Source of the DNA: Zygnema cylindricum
Taxonomy: Eukaryota > Streptophyta > Zygnematophyceae > Zygnematales > Zygnemataceae
DNA length: 64,000 nt
Direction: 5' to 3'
NCBI GenBank assembly: GCA_037447655.1
Contig: JBBHKE010002900.1
Location: forward strand, 62,001 to 126,000
In this document: piece after piece, positions 46,398 through 59,330 of the stretch
How positions within the stretch are numbered: position 1 is the first letter of the stretch
How the letters are laid out: every line of letters starts with the position of its first letter
Notes under the pieces: generated by a model
Seen by the model: only the letters and a program-made list of their open reading frames with translations
Database searches by the model: none
What the model was told of the DNA's origin: nothing
Made by a program: the position numbers and the translations under genes

Positions 46398-49300
46398 AGA
46401 GTTTCGACGCCTTACAGAGGAGCCATTCCTTAAAATGTGACAAAATTACATTTGTGAGCTCTTTCTTTTTACTATCTTCCAAAACTGCAGTTTTTAACGT
46501 TTGCCGTAAACTCTCCACTTTGTTTGTCTGGAAAACAAAAATAAGGGTTACTTTTGTCAAAAGTTCCCATGATCAAATGACTGCCAAAAAAACATATCCA
46601 TAGGAAAGGCCAATCGTGTAGCGGTCAGAAACCAATTTTCTTCCTAAATACCTTTTGCTGTAACGCCGTAAGATACGGTTTGGGAAGAAGAAAAGGGTTG
46701 CCTCGAGTGACAATGTGTTGAAGAGTCTCCCCACCTCCTCGAAATGGAACCTATTACAGATTACCCCAGAAAAAAATAGAACAGACTCAACATTTCTCAA
46801 CAAAAGGACAAACAAAATCAAACACAATCCAGTTGTCTGATGATTACCCACCGCCTCTCAAGACCGAACAATCTCAAACAACAAGAGTTGAATGAACAAC
46901 AGGCTTTACCAGAAAGGACATCACATTGCTGAATGCAGTTCACTGTTGATTACTCACCGCTCCTCATGGCCCAGTAAAAAAGGTTTGGAACAAAACATCA
47001 AAACGAAATGGAAAATGCTTGGTACACAAAAAAAATGGAGGGAACATTGGCTTTTACCACAAATGGCACGAACTTGTCTGGTGGCAATAAAGTGGCTCCC
47101 TCTGCCTGTGAGCTTGCTACACCTGCTGAGCTGGCCATGGCATCGTGAGGATCCGCGGCGCCAAGAGCAATCGGTGAATCCCAGCGGTTAATCGTGGGGT
47201 CAAGACCAGCCTGCGTGAGATGTGTCTCCAGACGTGGATAAAAGGTATTATATGGAGCCACCTGCAAGAGAGAGGGAGTGGAATAAACAAGCGTTTTTTA
47301 GTACATGGATGTGCACGCATGTCACTAGAGCCGTCAAACTCAAGTTAGCTATTGTCCAAGTAAGACTAAAACGGAGAGGGTTATATATAGCAAGGTAATT
47401 AGTAAGACTTTGTTGTATTCAATACTATCCTCCGCAGTTGCAGGTCAATCACGGATTTCGAGCCCTGCAAATTTGCAGACCTAAGGGTGTCACATCCCGT
47501 GAAATACTTTGCGTAATCCACAGACTCCACCAATCACAAACTCCTCAGTGTCACGGATGAACTTTTATTCCAAAGAGCGTAGGAGAGAGACAGAGACAGA
47601 GAGGAACTTAGGCTTAAGAGACTATGTTTTGTCGCCAGAAGAACTAGACAAAGGAAATTTAAGGAAAAAAACAACAACAGTGATAATCAGGAAGTAGAGG
47701 AATAAATAATTTTCAGTATAAACAAGAGATGTCATGCTTTCTGCAACGAGGGTCCCACCTGGAGCTTGTGATTGTCCCCTGCCAAGACTGGGCTTTGGTT
47801 TGTCCCAAGGTAGAAAACACATTCTCGGCAAGTTGAGATGCGTATCCGTGCACATGCTGTAATCAGCTGAATTCGTTCACAGTTTTCAGCCTTAACTGCC
47901 TGTCCACCGAAACCCAGAATTTTATAAGGTAGGTCAGAACTGTTCCTAGGTAGACCTGTTCCTCAGACAGAATTGCCTCAACTATTAAAAAAGCAGCTAC
48001 TCACAAAGCAGAACAAATGTGATTGTGATCCAATAATATGGTAGACTTGAATGCTTATTGAGCACAAATATGCAAAAAGTGAACAAAACTAGAATTCCCA
48101 TGTCCAGAGTGAACAATGGCCGGAAGCTATCTTCTTGACGGAAGATTAATATAATTCGTTCATAAATAGTTAATCATCATACCGTAATGTCCACCATGTC
48201 AAACCAAAAATAAGTACGGTGAGGTCGAGTTTGATGAGTTCAATATCATTCTACCTTATGAGTTCAAAATACTGAAAAATAAAATGCCAGAATGCTTTCT
48301 GAGAAGTCTAAACGAGGATAATTGGAGCCCAAATCCGGAGATTTGCCACTATTACAGTAATATAAATGCCACGGTTTGATTCTCTAAAATACTCATTACA
48401 ATAGGTCAACTTTCTAACCAATTAAAAACAATTATTGAACGGTTCCGAGTTCGACAAAGTGAGATGACACAAAAATGAAGAGCAAAACAAATTCCCAAGA
48501 GCTGCTCTAGGAACGCGCTGCTTGAAAGCAAGTGACCAACAACGATGCATTTCTTGGTAGCAAGAGTCAACAACAAAAATCTCAAATTGCTTGGAGTAGC
48601 TCAGGTACTTCTCTGTTCTTCAGAGCCCTCCTAGTCTCTTACAATTGGGCAAAGCTAGACGTCAGATTGACATATCATGTCTTTCTCCAAGTCAAATCCG
48701 CATTCTTAAACATGCTCATAACGCTGGTTTGGTTGGACAAACTATCGTCGAACATTTTTTCTGACATCAGCTAATGAAAAGTCAGCATCCAATTCTGAGA
48801 GCCGACTCCGAGGGATTGTCTGCCAAACCTGCTGATTTGAAAGACTGGCCTCGTCGCTAATAGCCACTACCCGCTCACACTCATTGCACAGTACGTCACA
48901 GAATTCATCCCATGATTTAGAGTGTCAGGAAGTCAGATTACCTTTCCTACAGGACCAAGTACAATAGTGGAGTCGGAGCAGCCAACCAAATGGGCATATT
49001 TCAGTGGAGCCAATATATACACCACTGCATCATGACAATGTGATATCTGCACACCCATATACATCACAAGCACTAAAAATTGTGAATATTTGTAAATAAT
49101 ACAGATAGCCCTACCTTCCAGTCATTATTTTCAGTAGATAACCCAAATATTTTTTTTTTCCTACTGCATTGTTCATGGATATTCAAACAGAACACTACAG
49201 AATTTTTTTGAAACAGACTGCTTCTTGTGTTGCCAGTCCTGAAGAATAAAAACAAAGCAAAATGGACTGAAAAGAACCAAAAAACCATTTATATGTGCAA

Positions 49301-51341
49301 CATGGACCTTGTAAGGTAGTGTGGATTGACACATAGAGCAAAAGACAAATGTAAACCTTTCACCTGTCCCGTATCGAGTTATACAAGGAGCTGAGCAGTT
49401 TCAAGCTAAATAGTCGTTATTAAAAATTGCTCAACAGTGTATTCATGTGCCTGTGCTCTTACAGAAAGAAAGCATGCTTGTTTTCCATTGAAGAAACAAT
49501 AGATAACTTACCCGTACTGTCCCACCCTCAATATCTCCCTCTCCCTTGAGCACCGACATCTTTGCCACCCCATCCACACAAGTAAGTCCCGCGGGCCAAA
49601 AGTCACGTGATGGTGGCATCAGTCCATTTGAGGCCACTCCAGGGACTGTCGGAGAAACTGCAAGAGAACCAGAGCTGGAGCTGGCCTCAGCCATACTGAC
49701 ATCGTCATCTCCTCCTATTCCAGAATAGCTGGACGAAGAGAGACCTGCAACTGGACTATCAGGAACCTCCCGGACATGTTCCGAAGCCCCACAGATATGC
49801 CTGGAAAGCCATTCCTGGACTTGATCCAATGGCACAGGAGCAGCAGGCATGGCTGGGTCACTGTTTGCAAAAAAAGGTGTGGATTGTCGGAGAGGCATGT
49901 TACTGTAATTACTTCCAGCACGAAGTAAAAGGCCAAGGTAGTCTAGCTTCTCTCCAGATATCACCTGCAAATCCTCTCACTCAACTCATTGTTAGATCCA
50001 AGGACATGGGTAATCATCCAGAGTTATTAAGTCGAATTGCCACACAACCAAACTTTAGAAGCACTGGGTGGGGCTTTCGCTGACAGAAGAAACAATTTCA
50101 CACGTACAGAGACACTACACACCGACTTTGTGAATAAGCTGGAGCAAAACTGTTCAATAAAAGGACTGAAACAGACCAATGACTCACTCGGTGACAGTAG
50201 GTTACGGTAAGTCTTTTTGTGCAGGAATTTTAATCACATTGTCCTGAAACTGACCAAATCTGCGACAATTTCAATTCCAGCTAAAACTGATAACGGACGT
50301 CGCCAAAGCCATCACATACATCCGCCTATTATGGTGCAAAGAGTGAATTAGTCCTCATTTGCTCTGAAAGAAGGCCAAACATGCCTTTCCATCTTCCTAC
50401 ACACGTATTACAACGAGCCTCCTGAGGTTGACTTAGCGGTGCAATGTGGCTATAGATAGTGTGGATACCCTGGAGCTCTCGTCCTCGTCTGGTGAAAGCG
50501 GGTCCGACAGAAGAGTTATAAGAGAGGGAAGATGCTTCTGCATGAATAACAGTTGATTGGCTTCCTCGTCACCTTGCCCAGGCATAGTGCGCTGCCGGCT
50601 GTTGCCACCTGTTTTAACCTGAGAATCCCGCCCAATGTGGTATAAACTAAGCATTTGCCAGGACTGCAAAGCTGTGTCTTACCTTGAACCTCCATTTTTA
50701 ATACAAACAGAGATGATTTTGCAAGATATCAAGACAAAAGAATGCATTTCAAGAAAAGCCAACACGTGAATTGCGGACAATACATAGTTAAATAAATAAG
50801 TAAATAAATAAAAAACCACCTGCATCAATGGTGACAGAGCTGGAGAGTAGCTATCGAATGGTGAGGGTGAAGGAGGCCATATATCAGCCAGTGCAGGAGA
50901 TGTGGGCAGAGATCTGTGAGCAGCTCTTTTATAGCTCTGAATGTAAAGAAGTAACAATACATGCTCGATATCTGCTCCAATACTACCGACATCTGCCACT
51001 GCCGCATGTGCCAAAGCATCAGCTTCTGAGTCATCATCAGGCAGTACAGCCGCGACAGTATCCAGGAGAAGCTGTGCGTGGAGCTCCGCGAGTCCTAAGC
51101 AGGAGCTTAAGGCTGCCGCTCCAACTCGTTTGCTCTGTCGCCCAGAAGAAGTCTGTACAGAGGAGGCGGCAGCCAGCTTCTCTCTCAGAGCCAAGAGCGC
51201 TGTAACACCCTCGTTATGGACTAAAGAAGGCAAAGGAAGGAGACCATAATCGAAAGGCTCTCGACGAACATGCAGCCATGGCGGGCCTCCTAGTTGTTGC
51301 GGTTGTGGTTGAGCAGCAGCAGCAGCCATGGGTGGCAGCAA
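46396..51341 (-). CDS. TBCCD1: TBCC domain-containing protein 1 (TBCCD1) homologue
   Basis: Eight exons are inferred: 50820-51341, 50469-50618, 49512-49964, 48942-49046, 47759-47899, 47058-47261, 46652-46750 and 46396-46527. Every intron is phase 0, giving about 601 residues. Family blocks are LHVRREPFDYGLLPL, VLLLLYIQSYKRA, GDEEANQLLFMQKHL, QSTPFFANSDPAMPAAPVP, the cofactor-C beta-helix (CHDAVVYILAPLKYAHLVGC, STIVLGPVGK, ENCERIQLIT, CRECVFYLGTNQ), then APYNTFYPRLETHL, NPFLLPKPYL and KKKELTNVILSHFKEWL. A closer methionine, MAAAAAQ at 51329, could be the real start. TBCCD1 proteins act at centrosome/basal body and Golgi; the catalytic arginine of true cofactor C is not expected here. The C-terminus stops at KASKL next to a GA microsatellite and looks shorter than relatives. 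Confidence 0.92.
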
Positions 51342-52182
51342 ATTGGGGAAGTTATCCGGATTTCACTGAAAATTGGAGGGAAGTGTGACCATTTTCGCAT
51401 ACCTTCGAACTTCAAAGCTGTAACTTCAAAACGTGCGAAAAATGTGATGATGCAGAAAATTTTCCCATAGTGGGATTCCTTGCGCCAGCACGAAATCAGC
51501 CGCACGAAATGTTTATGATGGGAAATCAAATTCCATGAAACAAAGAAAACTTTCAGATACTGACATTTCAGGCGTCCGCAGAACATCACCGCAAGAAATA
51601 TCTACTATGGGAAAATTCTGCACGGTATGGAGAATCCTTCGTATTTTTTAGAACATAGGTTCGAATGTGGTATGCTGGTAGTTTGCTGTTCGCCGGCTTT
51701 GTATTCCCCTCGTACGGCATTCCTTTCCCAAAGGCACGTTTCCTTTTCTCCCATCTTTCTGAGAGATTTCCTGGCATTTACTTCCGGTATCCTCCCGTCT
51801 CGTACAGATTCCATGTAGGCTAGTAATCCGTTGCTCCTAGCTGGAGCTCTTCACAACAGGCTCGCCTAAGAAAAAGCGAACGCACGTTTTTCTACTAGTG
51901 TTTGTTACCTAGCGGGAATCTCCGTTCAGAAGAATAAAAAGTGGAACAAGGACAATGTAACTAGGTTATTAGCATTCATTAGCGCCTATTTGGAAGGCAA
52001 AAAGACAAGAAGTAAGTGATGACACTGATCTGAGTGTTTTAATCAATGCCGATATTTTTGAGAGACAGCAAGGATGGATGTGTATATATCATTAATTCCT
52101 CTTTGTTTTCATAAAAGAAAAAGGTAGAGACTTGCAGGCTAATCCGGTCTGATTTGTTTTTGTTCTCTTTTCTATGATCAGC
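51342..52182. promoter_or_regulatory. Shared 841-bp divergent promoter of TBCCD1 and FAM91
   Basis: The two starts are head to head. No TATA box stands out. Short frames here (for example 51586-51777) have no family features. The AG-rich end before 52183 may include a FAM91 leader. Confidence 0.5.
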
Positions 52183-55100
52183 ATGGCCCCAGTGCCATCA
52201 CCTTTGGAGGAGCAGCTGATTGCTAAAGCTGTACAGGAGGACGTATCTTGGGACAAACTTCCCAAACGACTGAAATTATTCTGGGCTACAAACGAAGATT
52301 GGCTCAGACAGTAAGATTTTTTTTTAACGTTTGCCTGATATTTCACCAGCCTTACAAGAGTCGTGTTGTATGTTATGACTGAGTCAATGTTAACCTGTTT
52401 ATTGATTAGTGAAGCGGGATAATGGTATGGTTTTCTGCGAGCAGTATAAAAGAGCATTGCATCAAGAGACGGTTGCGGTGGAGTACCTGCTCAGCCCGCA
52501 ATGCCTGCAAAGAAGGAGAATACTATGATGCTTTGCTGGTTTACCTGAAAAAGCAACAAGCGGTATGCTGGCCATCTGCATTTCACATATTCTTTCTTGC
52601 TTATGCCGTTCCCACCTATGGTTTCATCTGGTTGTTCTTTTAGAGTTTCGATTCTGTCCCAGTCAATCTTTTGTTATTGAGCAAGGTCTGTCTTGGTGAA
52701 CTGTTTCGTGACAGCCATTTCCGTACCATCTGGCGGATTACGTGTGTCGTATGATGCGTATCTCTCCCTTTCGTTACTACTGTGACTTGCTCTATGAAAC
52801 AATGCGCAATGGTAATGCTCTACACCAAGACCTGCTTTTGTTTTTGTACCATTTCAATGCCATCTATGGCTATGATGGGCATGCATTGCCTGCATCATGA
52901 GACAATAGCTGACAAGGGCAGGAGTGAGTGTCACCTTCTAATGCAAAGAAAGTAATTTGAGCTTCTGTTGCATTTTGCTTAAATTCTATTGTCTTGTGTC
53001 ATTATGACGATAGTTTGGGATGCCTTCCAGATTCCGTCTTAAGGATCTTAGTTTCGCAGATTAAGTGTTAACATTCCAAACTCCCATATTTGTTTGGCAA
53101 GATCATCTTGATTATTGCAATTCTGGAAACCTTTGCTCTATTTTCTCACTGCTCCTTTTGGGGAGCTGGGCTGTATATCAGAACGCTCTTATGACACGAT
53201 ACCTAATTTCACAGCAGCTGATGCATTAAGGGAAACGGGCATTGGCCGCAACCAGTTCATTGATATCATGAACAAGACTCGTTCGAAGGTGGGGTGCTCT
53301 AGGCTTCCTTTTTTTTGGGCTTCCATGTTGTTTGGTTATGGTTTCTAGTTTTCAGGCGTATATCTAGCTCTATGTGCATGTGGGAACCTGCGGCAGTATA
53401 ATCGGGCTGCTCCTGCGACTGATGTGCTTACTAGTGTCTGCCACTTTCTATGATTCATACAACTGAAGCAATTTGGATATGAAATTTCCTTGCAGTTGAT
53501 GTGGAAAATCAACCGAGCTATTGTGAAGGAGATGCTGCCAGTACAGCCGGTGGACTTCACAATCGGATTGGATTGGCGGGTCTGCATAGTCAACATATCT
53601 GCTGAGGAGCATCGTGTGAGCCATTGTACTCCGCCTGTTGCAATTTTTAGTGCAGCCTCCTATTGGCAAATGCATTTAGAAAGAGCTTGCATTTGGATAA
53701 TGATTTTCTGCTTGAGGCATCATGCAGAAACTGACAGATGAGGAACTCATTGTGGTCGAGAAGTGTGCAAAGGACGGAGGTGGTCTGGTCTGTAACTTTG
53801 ACTTGCCAATGCTACGCTCTTTGTACAGCCGCGGCTTTGTGTACTTTGACGTACCGGTGAACCCTCATGACCACTTCCAGGGTGAGGTTTTTTTGCATTT
53901 CATTTGAAGCTGTTTAGAAGGATTTTTAACCTATATTAGATATGTTGATTACTTGCAATCGGGATAGCAGAAAGGAGGAAATTGGTGACATCAATGTCAA
54001 CAACACAACGATACTCCTTTTTTAAATTGTCCCAAGTAATCTTGTGAATTCGCTTGTTTTGACATCATTTTTTTTTTTAGTTTTGCACCTCTGTGAGGCA
54101 ATCTGTAACCTGGAGCCATCCTTAGATCTCCATTGACTACGTGGATTCCATGGATTCATGGTGAGACCTGCTATGAACGTAAGAACAGGCTGGGAGTGAC
54201 AGTGTTTTCCAAATTAGAGTCGGATGAAGAATTGTGACAATGGGGCATGTTTTTGTTTTCTGGTTGCCAGTGCGCTCGCTGGAGGGCTTTGTTTCCAATC
54301 GCAATCAGCAACATGAAGACCAGACAGAAGAGTGAGAAGGCATAACCTTTATGCGAGACATACAACTGGTCTACATGTTGATTGTAGAGAAAATTACAAG
54401 CTGATTGAGTTTGTCTTTGTTAATTGATACACTGCTTTCATGTTTTAAATGATCTTTTCGTGAATCGCTATTAGCGGTAAGAAATAATAGTACGGGGCAA
54501 GCTTTAATGTTAATAACTCTGTTTTCAATGGTGGACGTGAACTGCAAAAAGAATTTGCGTTAAGAACTAACCAATCAGTATTACTAAAGTTATTTTTGTG
54601 GTCTGAGGGCAAAAAAAATTGGGACTGAATTAGTGTTATTATCGCTAATAGCAATTCTCGGTGAAGTGTTGTCGGTGGATGACCCAACTGTGGGATAACA
54701 AAGGGTTTGTGGAGGAAATTGCAGGCTTCTGTATGCTTTATTTGTGGCAGCAAGTGAGCAGAGCACTGTTGAAGAACAAGCCACAATTTTGCAGGCTGAT
54801 CTAGCTGAGTTGCAGGCGGCCATTAGCCTCGCCTGTCGTCTTGGCTGGGCACATCGGGTTCTGGATTACGAAAACATGTTGGAAGAATCTGGCTCTTCTG
54901 ATCAAGACACAACAACTCAGGACATGACACTGCCTCCTCGCGACCCCTCGGTGCCAGTATCCGGAGATGCTACAGGCACCCTACGGGTGGCTTTCATGGT
55001 GGATGCCAATCTCACATCATTCCTCATGATGGGCTCGTTCTCTCACAGTACGTTGAAATCATTATTTTTCTGCTACCTATTTAATCGTCTGTTTCACTGG

Positions 55101-57465
55101 CATACATTATTTTTTTCTAGTTAGCTTTTTCATTAGCAATTTACGTATGATTCTAGAAGAAAATTGTGACTCCTTTGGTACTGACGAGCTTTATTCATAA
55201 TGTGAAATTTGATGCAGGTCTGAAGCAGCAGGCAGTGACACTCTATGAGGCAGGAAAACTAGGTGACCGGTATGTGGGCGAATTATGTGAGGATCTTCGT
55301 GCCGTAGAAAATACAGTTATGGAAGGAGAGCTTCAGCATTTTGCAGATCATGCTGCCAGCTTGAGGTATGCTCTCGTTTGTTTGCGAACAGGCAAAGTCC
55401 CACGTTCAGTTTCTTCTTCGTCCATAACTGAGGCACCTGAGAGTCCACACGCAACCCCAGAACGGGAACGGCCCATTTTGGACTCCTTCACACTGGAGCC
55501 GTTACATGATAAAACTGTTTCCCCAATCGGCAGTTATAGAGAGGGAACACCTGAGGTATTGAATGGGTCTGAAGAGGAAGTACAGACAGAATGGATAGTT
55601 GCTGGACGGGGAGATGATGTGACAAAGTCGCAGAGTTTTCCAAGTGGGGTCTCTGGAGGAGACGAGGATATGTGGGGTCCATTAACTTCAGCTGCTGATC
55701 CAGGAACTTCAGGATTAGTTCCAGATAATGAGAGTCTGGTTGATTCTCTTTATGATAGGAATGATAATATATCTTCTTCAGTGGAAAGTAGCAGTGCAAG
55801 CAAAATCAAAGGAGCAGGAACGCGTGGAAAGAATCGTGTGGAAGTTGTTCGATGTGAGAGTCTTGCTGGACTTCCTAATGATACACTACAGCGCTTACTG
55901 CGACGTGACTACACCATGGTTGTTTCTATGGTGCCTCTCAGTAGTCCTCTGTCTATCTCCCCAGATGGGACAGGACCAGTTCATTTTGGACCTCCATTAC
56001 CAGCAGCTGTCACGCCGTGGATGAAGCTTCTGCTTTATACAGCAGCTGGGGCTGGACCTGTGACTGTTGCTCTTGTTCGAAGTCAGCGACTAAGACAATT
56101 ACCTCCCCCTTTGAGTGGATGTTGGAAGGCTCTTGTTTGGTCTTGGGATGGGTCCAGTATTGGTGGAGTTGGTGCCAAAGCAGAAGGAACATTAGTCGAA
56201 GGCAATATCCTCCTCCATGTAATAAACCAGCTTCTGAGAGTAACTGCAGTTCTTGTACAGCCGTTACCTTATGGAACTGTGAGCCTTTGTGGTCCAGATG
56301 GACCAGCTAGGACTGTCACAGTACCCCTTCCTTTGCGAACTCAATCAAGCAGTTTTGAGACTTCGAACTCTCTCAACAAAAACCCTTTTTCTAACGGGTC
56401 AACATCATCCAACAAGGATCAGGTTCAATTATCAGAACACCCTTTGGTAAAGAGAGTTGTGGACGAGTTGGGATTACACACTGTCGGGTTTCTCAACATG
56501 TTATGTGTGGAGAGTGACACATCTCAAGATAATATGACGACGGAATGGATTCCACACAACTTACAGCTTGGAATTCCCCTCTTTGACACAGGCCTCTGTC
56601 AACAGGTAATTATCTGCCCTTAGCTTGACAAGAACCGTTTGCCTGTATTCTTCAAAAGCAGGGGACGTGTGATTGCGTCATTCACAGTTTAGTCTTCATT
56701 CTTCTCTTCGTCTTTGACTCGTATTGTAAATGAGAGCGAGTGGGTATTGCAGGTTTGTGAGGGAGCATTAGCAGAGCACGTCTTCGAGGCAAGTGCCTTG
56801 GAAGGCCAAAGGGCCCTTCTGGCCAACCTTAGGAGTCGTTTAGCGAGCTTTATTTTAGATTATCGAGCGAATGGGAAAATGGTTCGTGCCACATTCCGGG
56901 CACAGCGCCGTCTGTCAGCAACCGCTCAGTCCAATTGGAGTCGTGCGCGGACTCTTCTGAAAGCTTTAGATATGGTAACTCCGAGACGCTCTGTCCAAGA
57001 TCCTCCATCTGGACATGTACCGATTTCACGACAACGTCGAAATCCACGTTCCATTGGAGGATATTCAGAACTCAAGTGAGTGCATTGTCTGAGATATTTG
57101 GTGATAGTGCGGATAGTTGCTCACTAATACTGCACTTCAGTAAAGCTAATTATGTGACAATGTGCAATTTCTAAGGGAGAAAGCATTGTAAAGCTGCTTA
57201 TATGCATGGTAAGGGCCGGTTTGCTTGCAGGCTGTTAGGAAGAAGGGCTATGGAGGAGGTACCGATCTTCGACGATGAGGATGATTTAGGAGATACAATG
57301 GATGTTCTCAGAAACCAGGACCGAGAGGAAGATTTAGACTCGCAAGTTCCTTTACCTGGAATCAACTTGGTTTTCGATGGTGCTGTTCTTGTGCCCTTTA
57401 ACCTCGCTGGTTTTTTGCAGGGCCGTCTGCCTGCGGCTCTTGTAGCGGATGCTGGCCCCTTGTGA
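52183..57465 (+). CDS. FAM91: FAM91 family protein (FAM91A1 homologue, trans-Golgi tethering factor)
   Basis: Eleven exons are inferred: 52183-52310, 52445-52562, 52715-52811, 53182-53288, 53496-53615, 53728-53881, 54271-54331, 54725-55047, 55218-56605, 56753-57075 and 57231-57465. The sum is 3054 bp, so 1017 residues, and phases close throughout. The FAM91 N-terminal domain shows [57 protein letters not shown] and LEGFVSNR. The C-terminal domain shows [87 protein letters not shown] and a final [17 protein letters not shown]. In animals FAM91A1 works with TBC1D23 at the trans-Golgi as part of the golgin tether; a plant role in the same place is inference. An in-frame ATG at 52174 is an alternative start. 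Residues of the exon at 55410-55830 form an unstructured Ser/Asp-rich linker. Confidence 0.95.
54467..54668. mobile_element. Possible decayed MITE A in FAM91 intron 7
   Basis: AATCGCTATTAGCGGTA-like sequence at 54464 and inverse TTATCGCTAATAGCAATTCT at 54638, with AATGTTAATAACTC and TTAGTGTTATTATC inside. Termini are degraded. Confidence 0.5.
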
Positions 57466-58304
57466 TAATAATTCCTATATTATTTGTGTTTTGTTATATG
57501 GGTATTCTAGCCCCACTAGCCCAATGTATTCGCAAAGGTATAAAACTTCTCAAAGTTGCGAAAAGGCCGAAAGCACTTTCGCGTCGTGTTTTTTGAGGAA
57601 GTTTGAGGAAATTATTTACACACGGGAAGACATCCCAATCTCAGGAAGTCTGTAAATGTGCTCCGACCTAATTTTTAACCTTCATTATGACTCGCTCTGT
57701 CAGTAACTCTTGTCCGCTGTTTCCTTTTGGTCACTGTTCCATTTACTTCTTACCTTAACCCATTTAAGTTTTGTTCTTGCAAAATATTGTGATTAGAAAA
57801 GTTTGTAAATTTTTTGCTCAATTAGAAGCAGTTTTCGATAGATTCCCACAGGTCAATTTATTGAAAGTTTAAGTCACTTTCTCATGCTCTTTCTTACTGT
57901 CATGGTCCATTATTTGAAGATTCCCCTAGGGGCAAGCATACAAGTCGACTAGACAGATAATTTATCAGCAAGTTGAAATCTTGTAGGCAATGGACAATGA
58001 AAGTTAAATTTTCAAAGTTCCTTTTGAATGCACAACGTGCGTGATACGTCACTTAGTGGCTCCACTAAGTATCAGTTTTTGTGATTTGGAGCTAATTATT
58101 TAGGTGGTTCGAACGCCAATATGATGTTAACTCTGTTTGACCCCGTCATCTGCTCGGGGATAAATCAAAGATTCAGTTCTTTACACTATTTTTGGTTTCT
58201 TTATGTTTCATGGTTTTGAATTGTTGTGTTTGGGGTTCAATCTTGGATTGTGTCGTGTTTTCTAGTTTTGTGTATCGAGGGCCCTGCTGATATTTTATAT
58301 GTAC
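57466..58304 (+). other. FAM91 3' flank, no gene seen
   Basis: AT-rich unique sequence including the probable 3' UTR. No supported open frame or repeat. Confidence 0.45.
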
Positions 58305-58599
58305 TTAATTTTGGGTACCCGATAATCGATATATCGATAATCTCAATATCGTGATATTTTGCCAATATATCGGCTCGATATACCGATAAACTTACACGGT
58401 GATATATCGAAGCATGTTAGGTTTCAAAAAGGGGCCTTCCGTAAAATTTATCGTACAATATACCTGTACGTACATCAACAAATATATTGTGATAATTTTT
58501 GTTGGTCCCGAAGTGACATATCGAGCCCTGACCGTTCAACATTCAATATATCTAATATCGAGTTTATCGCGATAAGTTTTTACCCGATACACAACACTA
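58305..58599. mobile_element. hAT-like element (family E), left end degraded
   Basis: The right end ACCCGATACACAACACTA and inner TATATCG/CGATATA words match the other family E copies. The left terminus TTGGGTACCCGATAAT is recognisable but lacks TAGTG. Confidence 0.55.
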
Positions 58600-58819
58600 C
58601 ACCGCGAATCGTTATTAGTGTCAAAGTTTAAATAGTGTAAAAAAATAATTAGTGTTATTGATTCTAATTTAGTGCCAGAAACGTGGCAGATTATGGTCCA
58701 CGTACTTAAATAGCGTTGCTAATTTAATTACAAAAATCATGTATACTAATTGCGGAAAAAAATCAAAATTTTAAGAACCCTAATTAGAGTTATATACTCT
58801 AATAACGATTCGCGGTGTA
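58598..58819. mobile_element. MITE A between two hAT-like elements
   Basis: TACACCGCGAATCGTTATTA with the inverse TAATAACGATTCGCGGTGTA. The flanking TA bases are shared with the CACTA and TAGTG ends of the neighbouring family E elements. Confidence 0.85.
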
Positions 58820-59294
58820 GTGTTGTGTATCGGCAAGAAATTTATCACCGGTACCGATAGTTATCGGTTATCGAACGGTCAGGGGTCCCGATATATCGCT
58901 CCGAGACCAACAAATTCCTTATCGGCGATAAGTGGGAAAAAATATAGTACGCTATATAATAGTACTTTAGAATATACTGTATTATATTTTTCACTTTATA
59001 TAGCATGGAATGCCACGTGTAACAATATGTTCCGTACTCTGTGTAACGGTATAACGGCAGTTCAGTAGGACGGAATAAGCCGTACAATTGTACGGTACGA
59101 ACCGTACAGTTATTGCCGATAGTTATCGGTACCAGTGTTATCGCGATAAAAAAACCGATATTACCGATATTAATATCGGTTTTTTATCGGCGATAACACC
59201 GGTTTCGATATATCGAACCAATATATCGATTACCGGCAAGCCAGAAAAAGGTACATATCGATTATCGGCAAAACTTTGCCGATACACAACACTA
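58818..59294. mobile_element. hAT-like element (family E), 477 bp
   Basis: TAGTGTTGTGTATCGGCAAG and inverse CCGATACACAACACTA. Subterminal TATCGG arrays as in 23028-23839. No coding sequence. A further MITE A right end, CTAATAGCGATTCATGGTGTA, follows, ending at about 59330. Confidence 0.82.
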
Positions 59295-59330
59295 AAAAAA
59301 ACAGTAACCCTAATAGCGATTCATGGTGTA

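Noticed and set aside
46573-46851. 92-residue minus-strand frame in the TBCCD1 3' part
   Set aside because: It overlaps true exon 7 (46652-46750) in a different frame.
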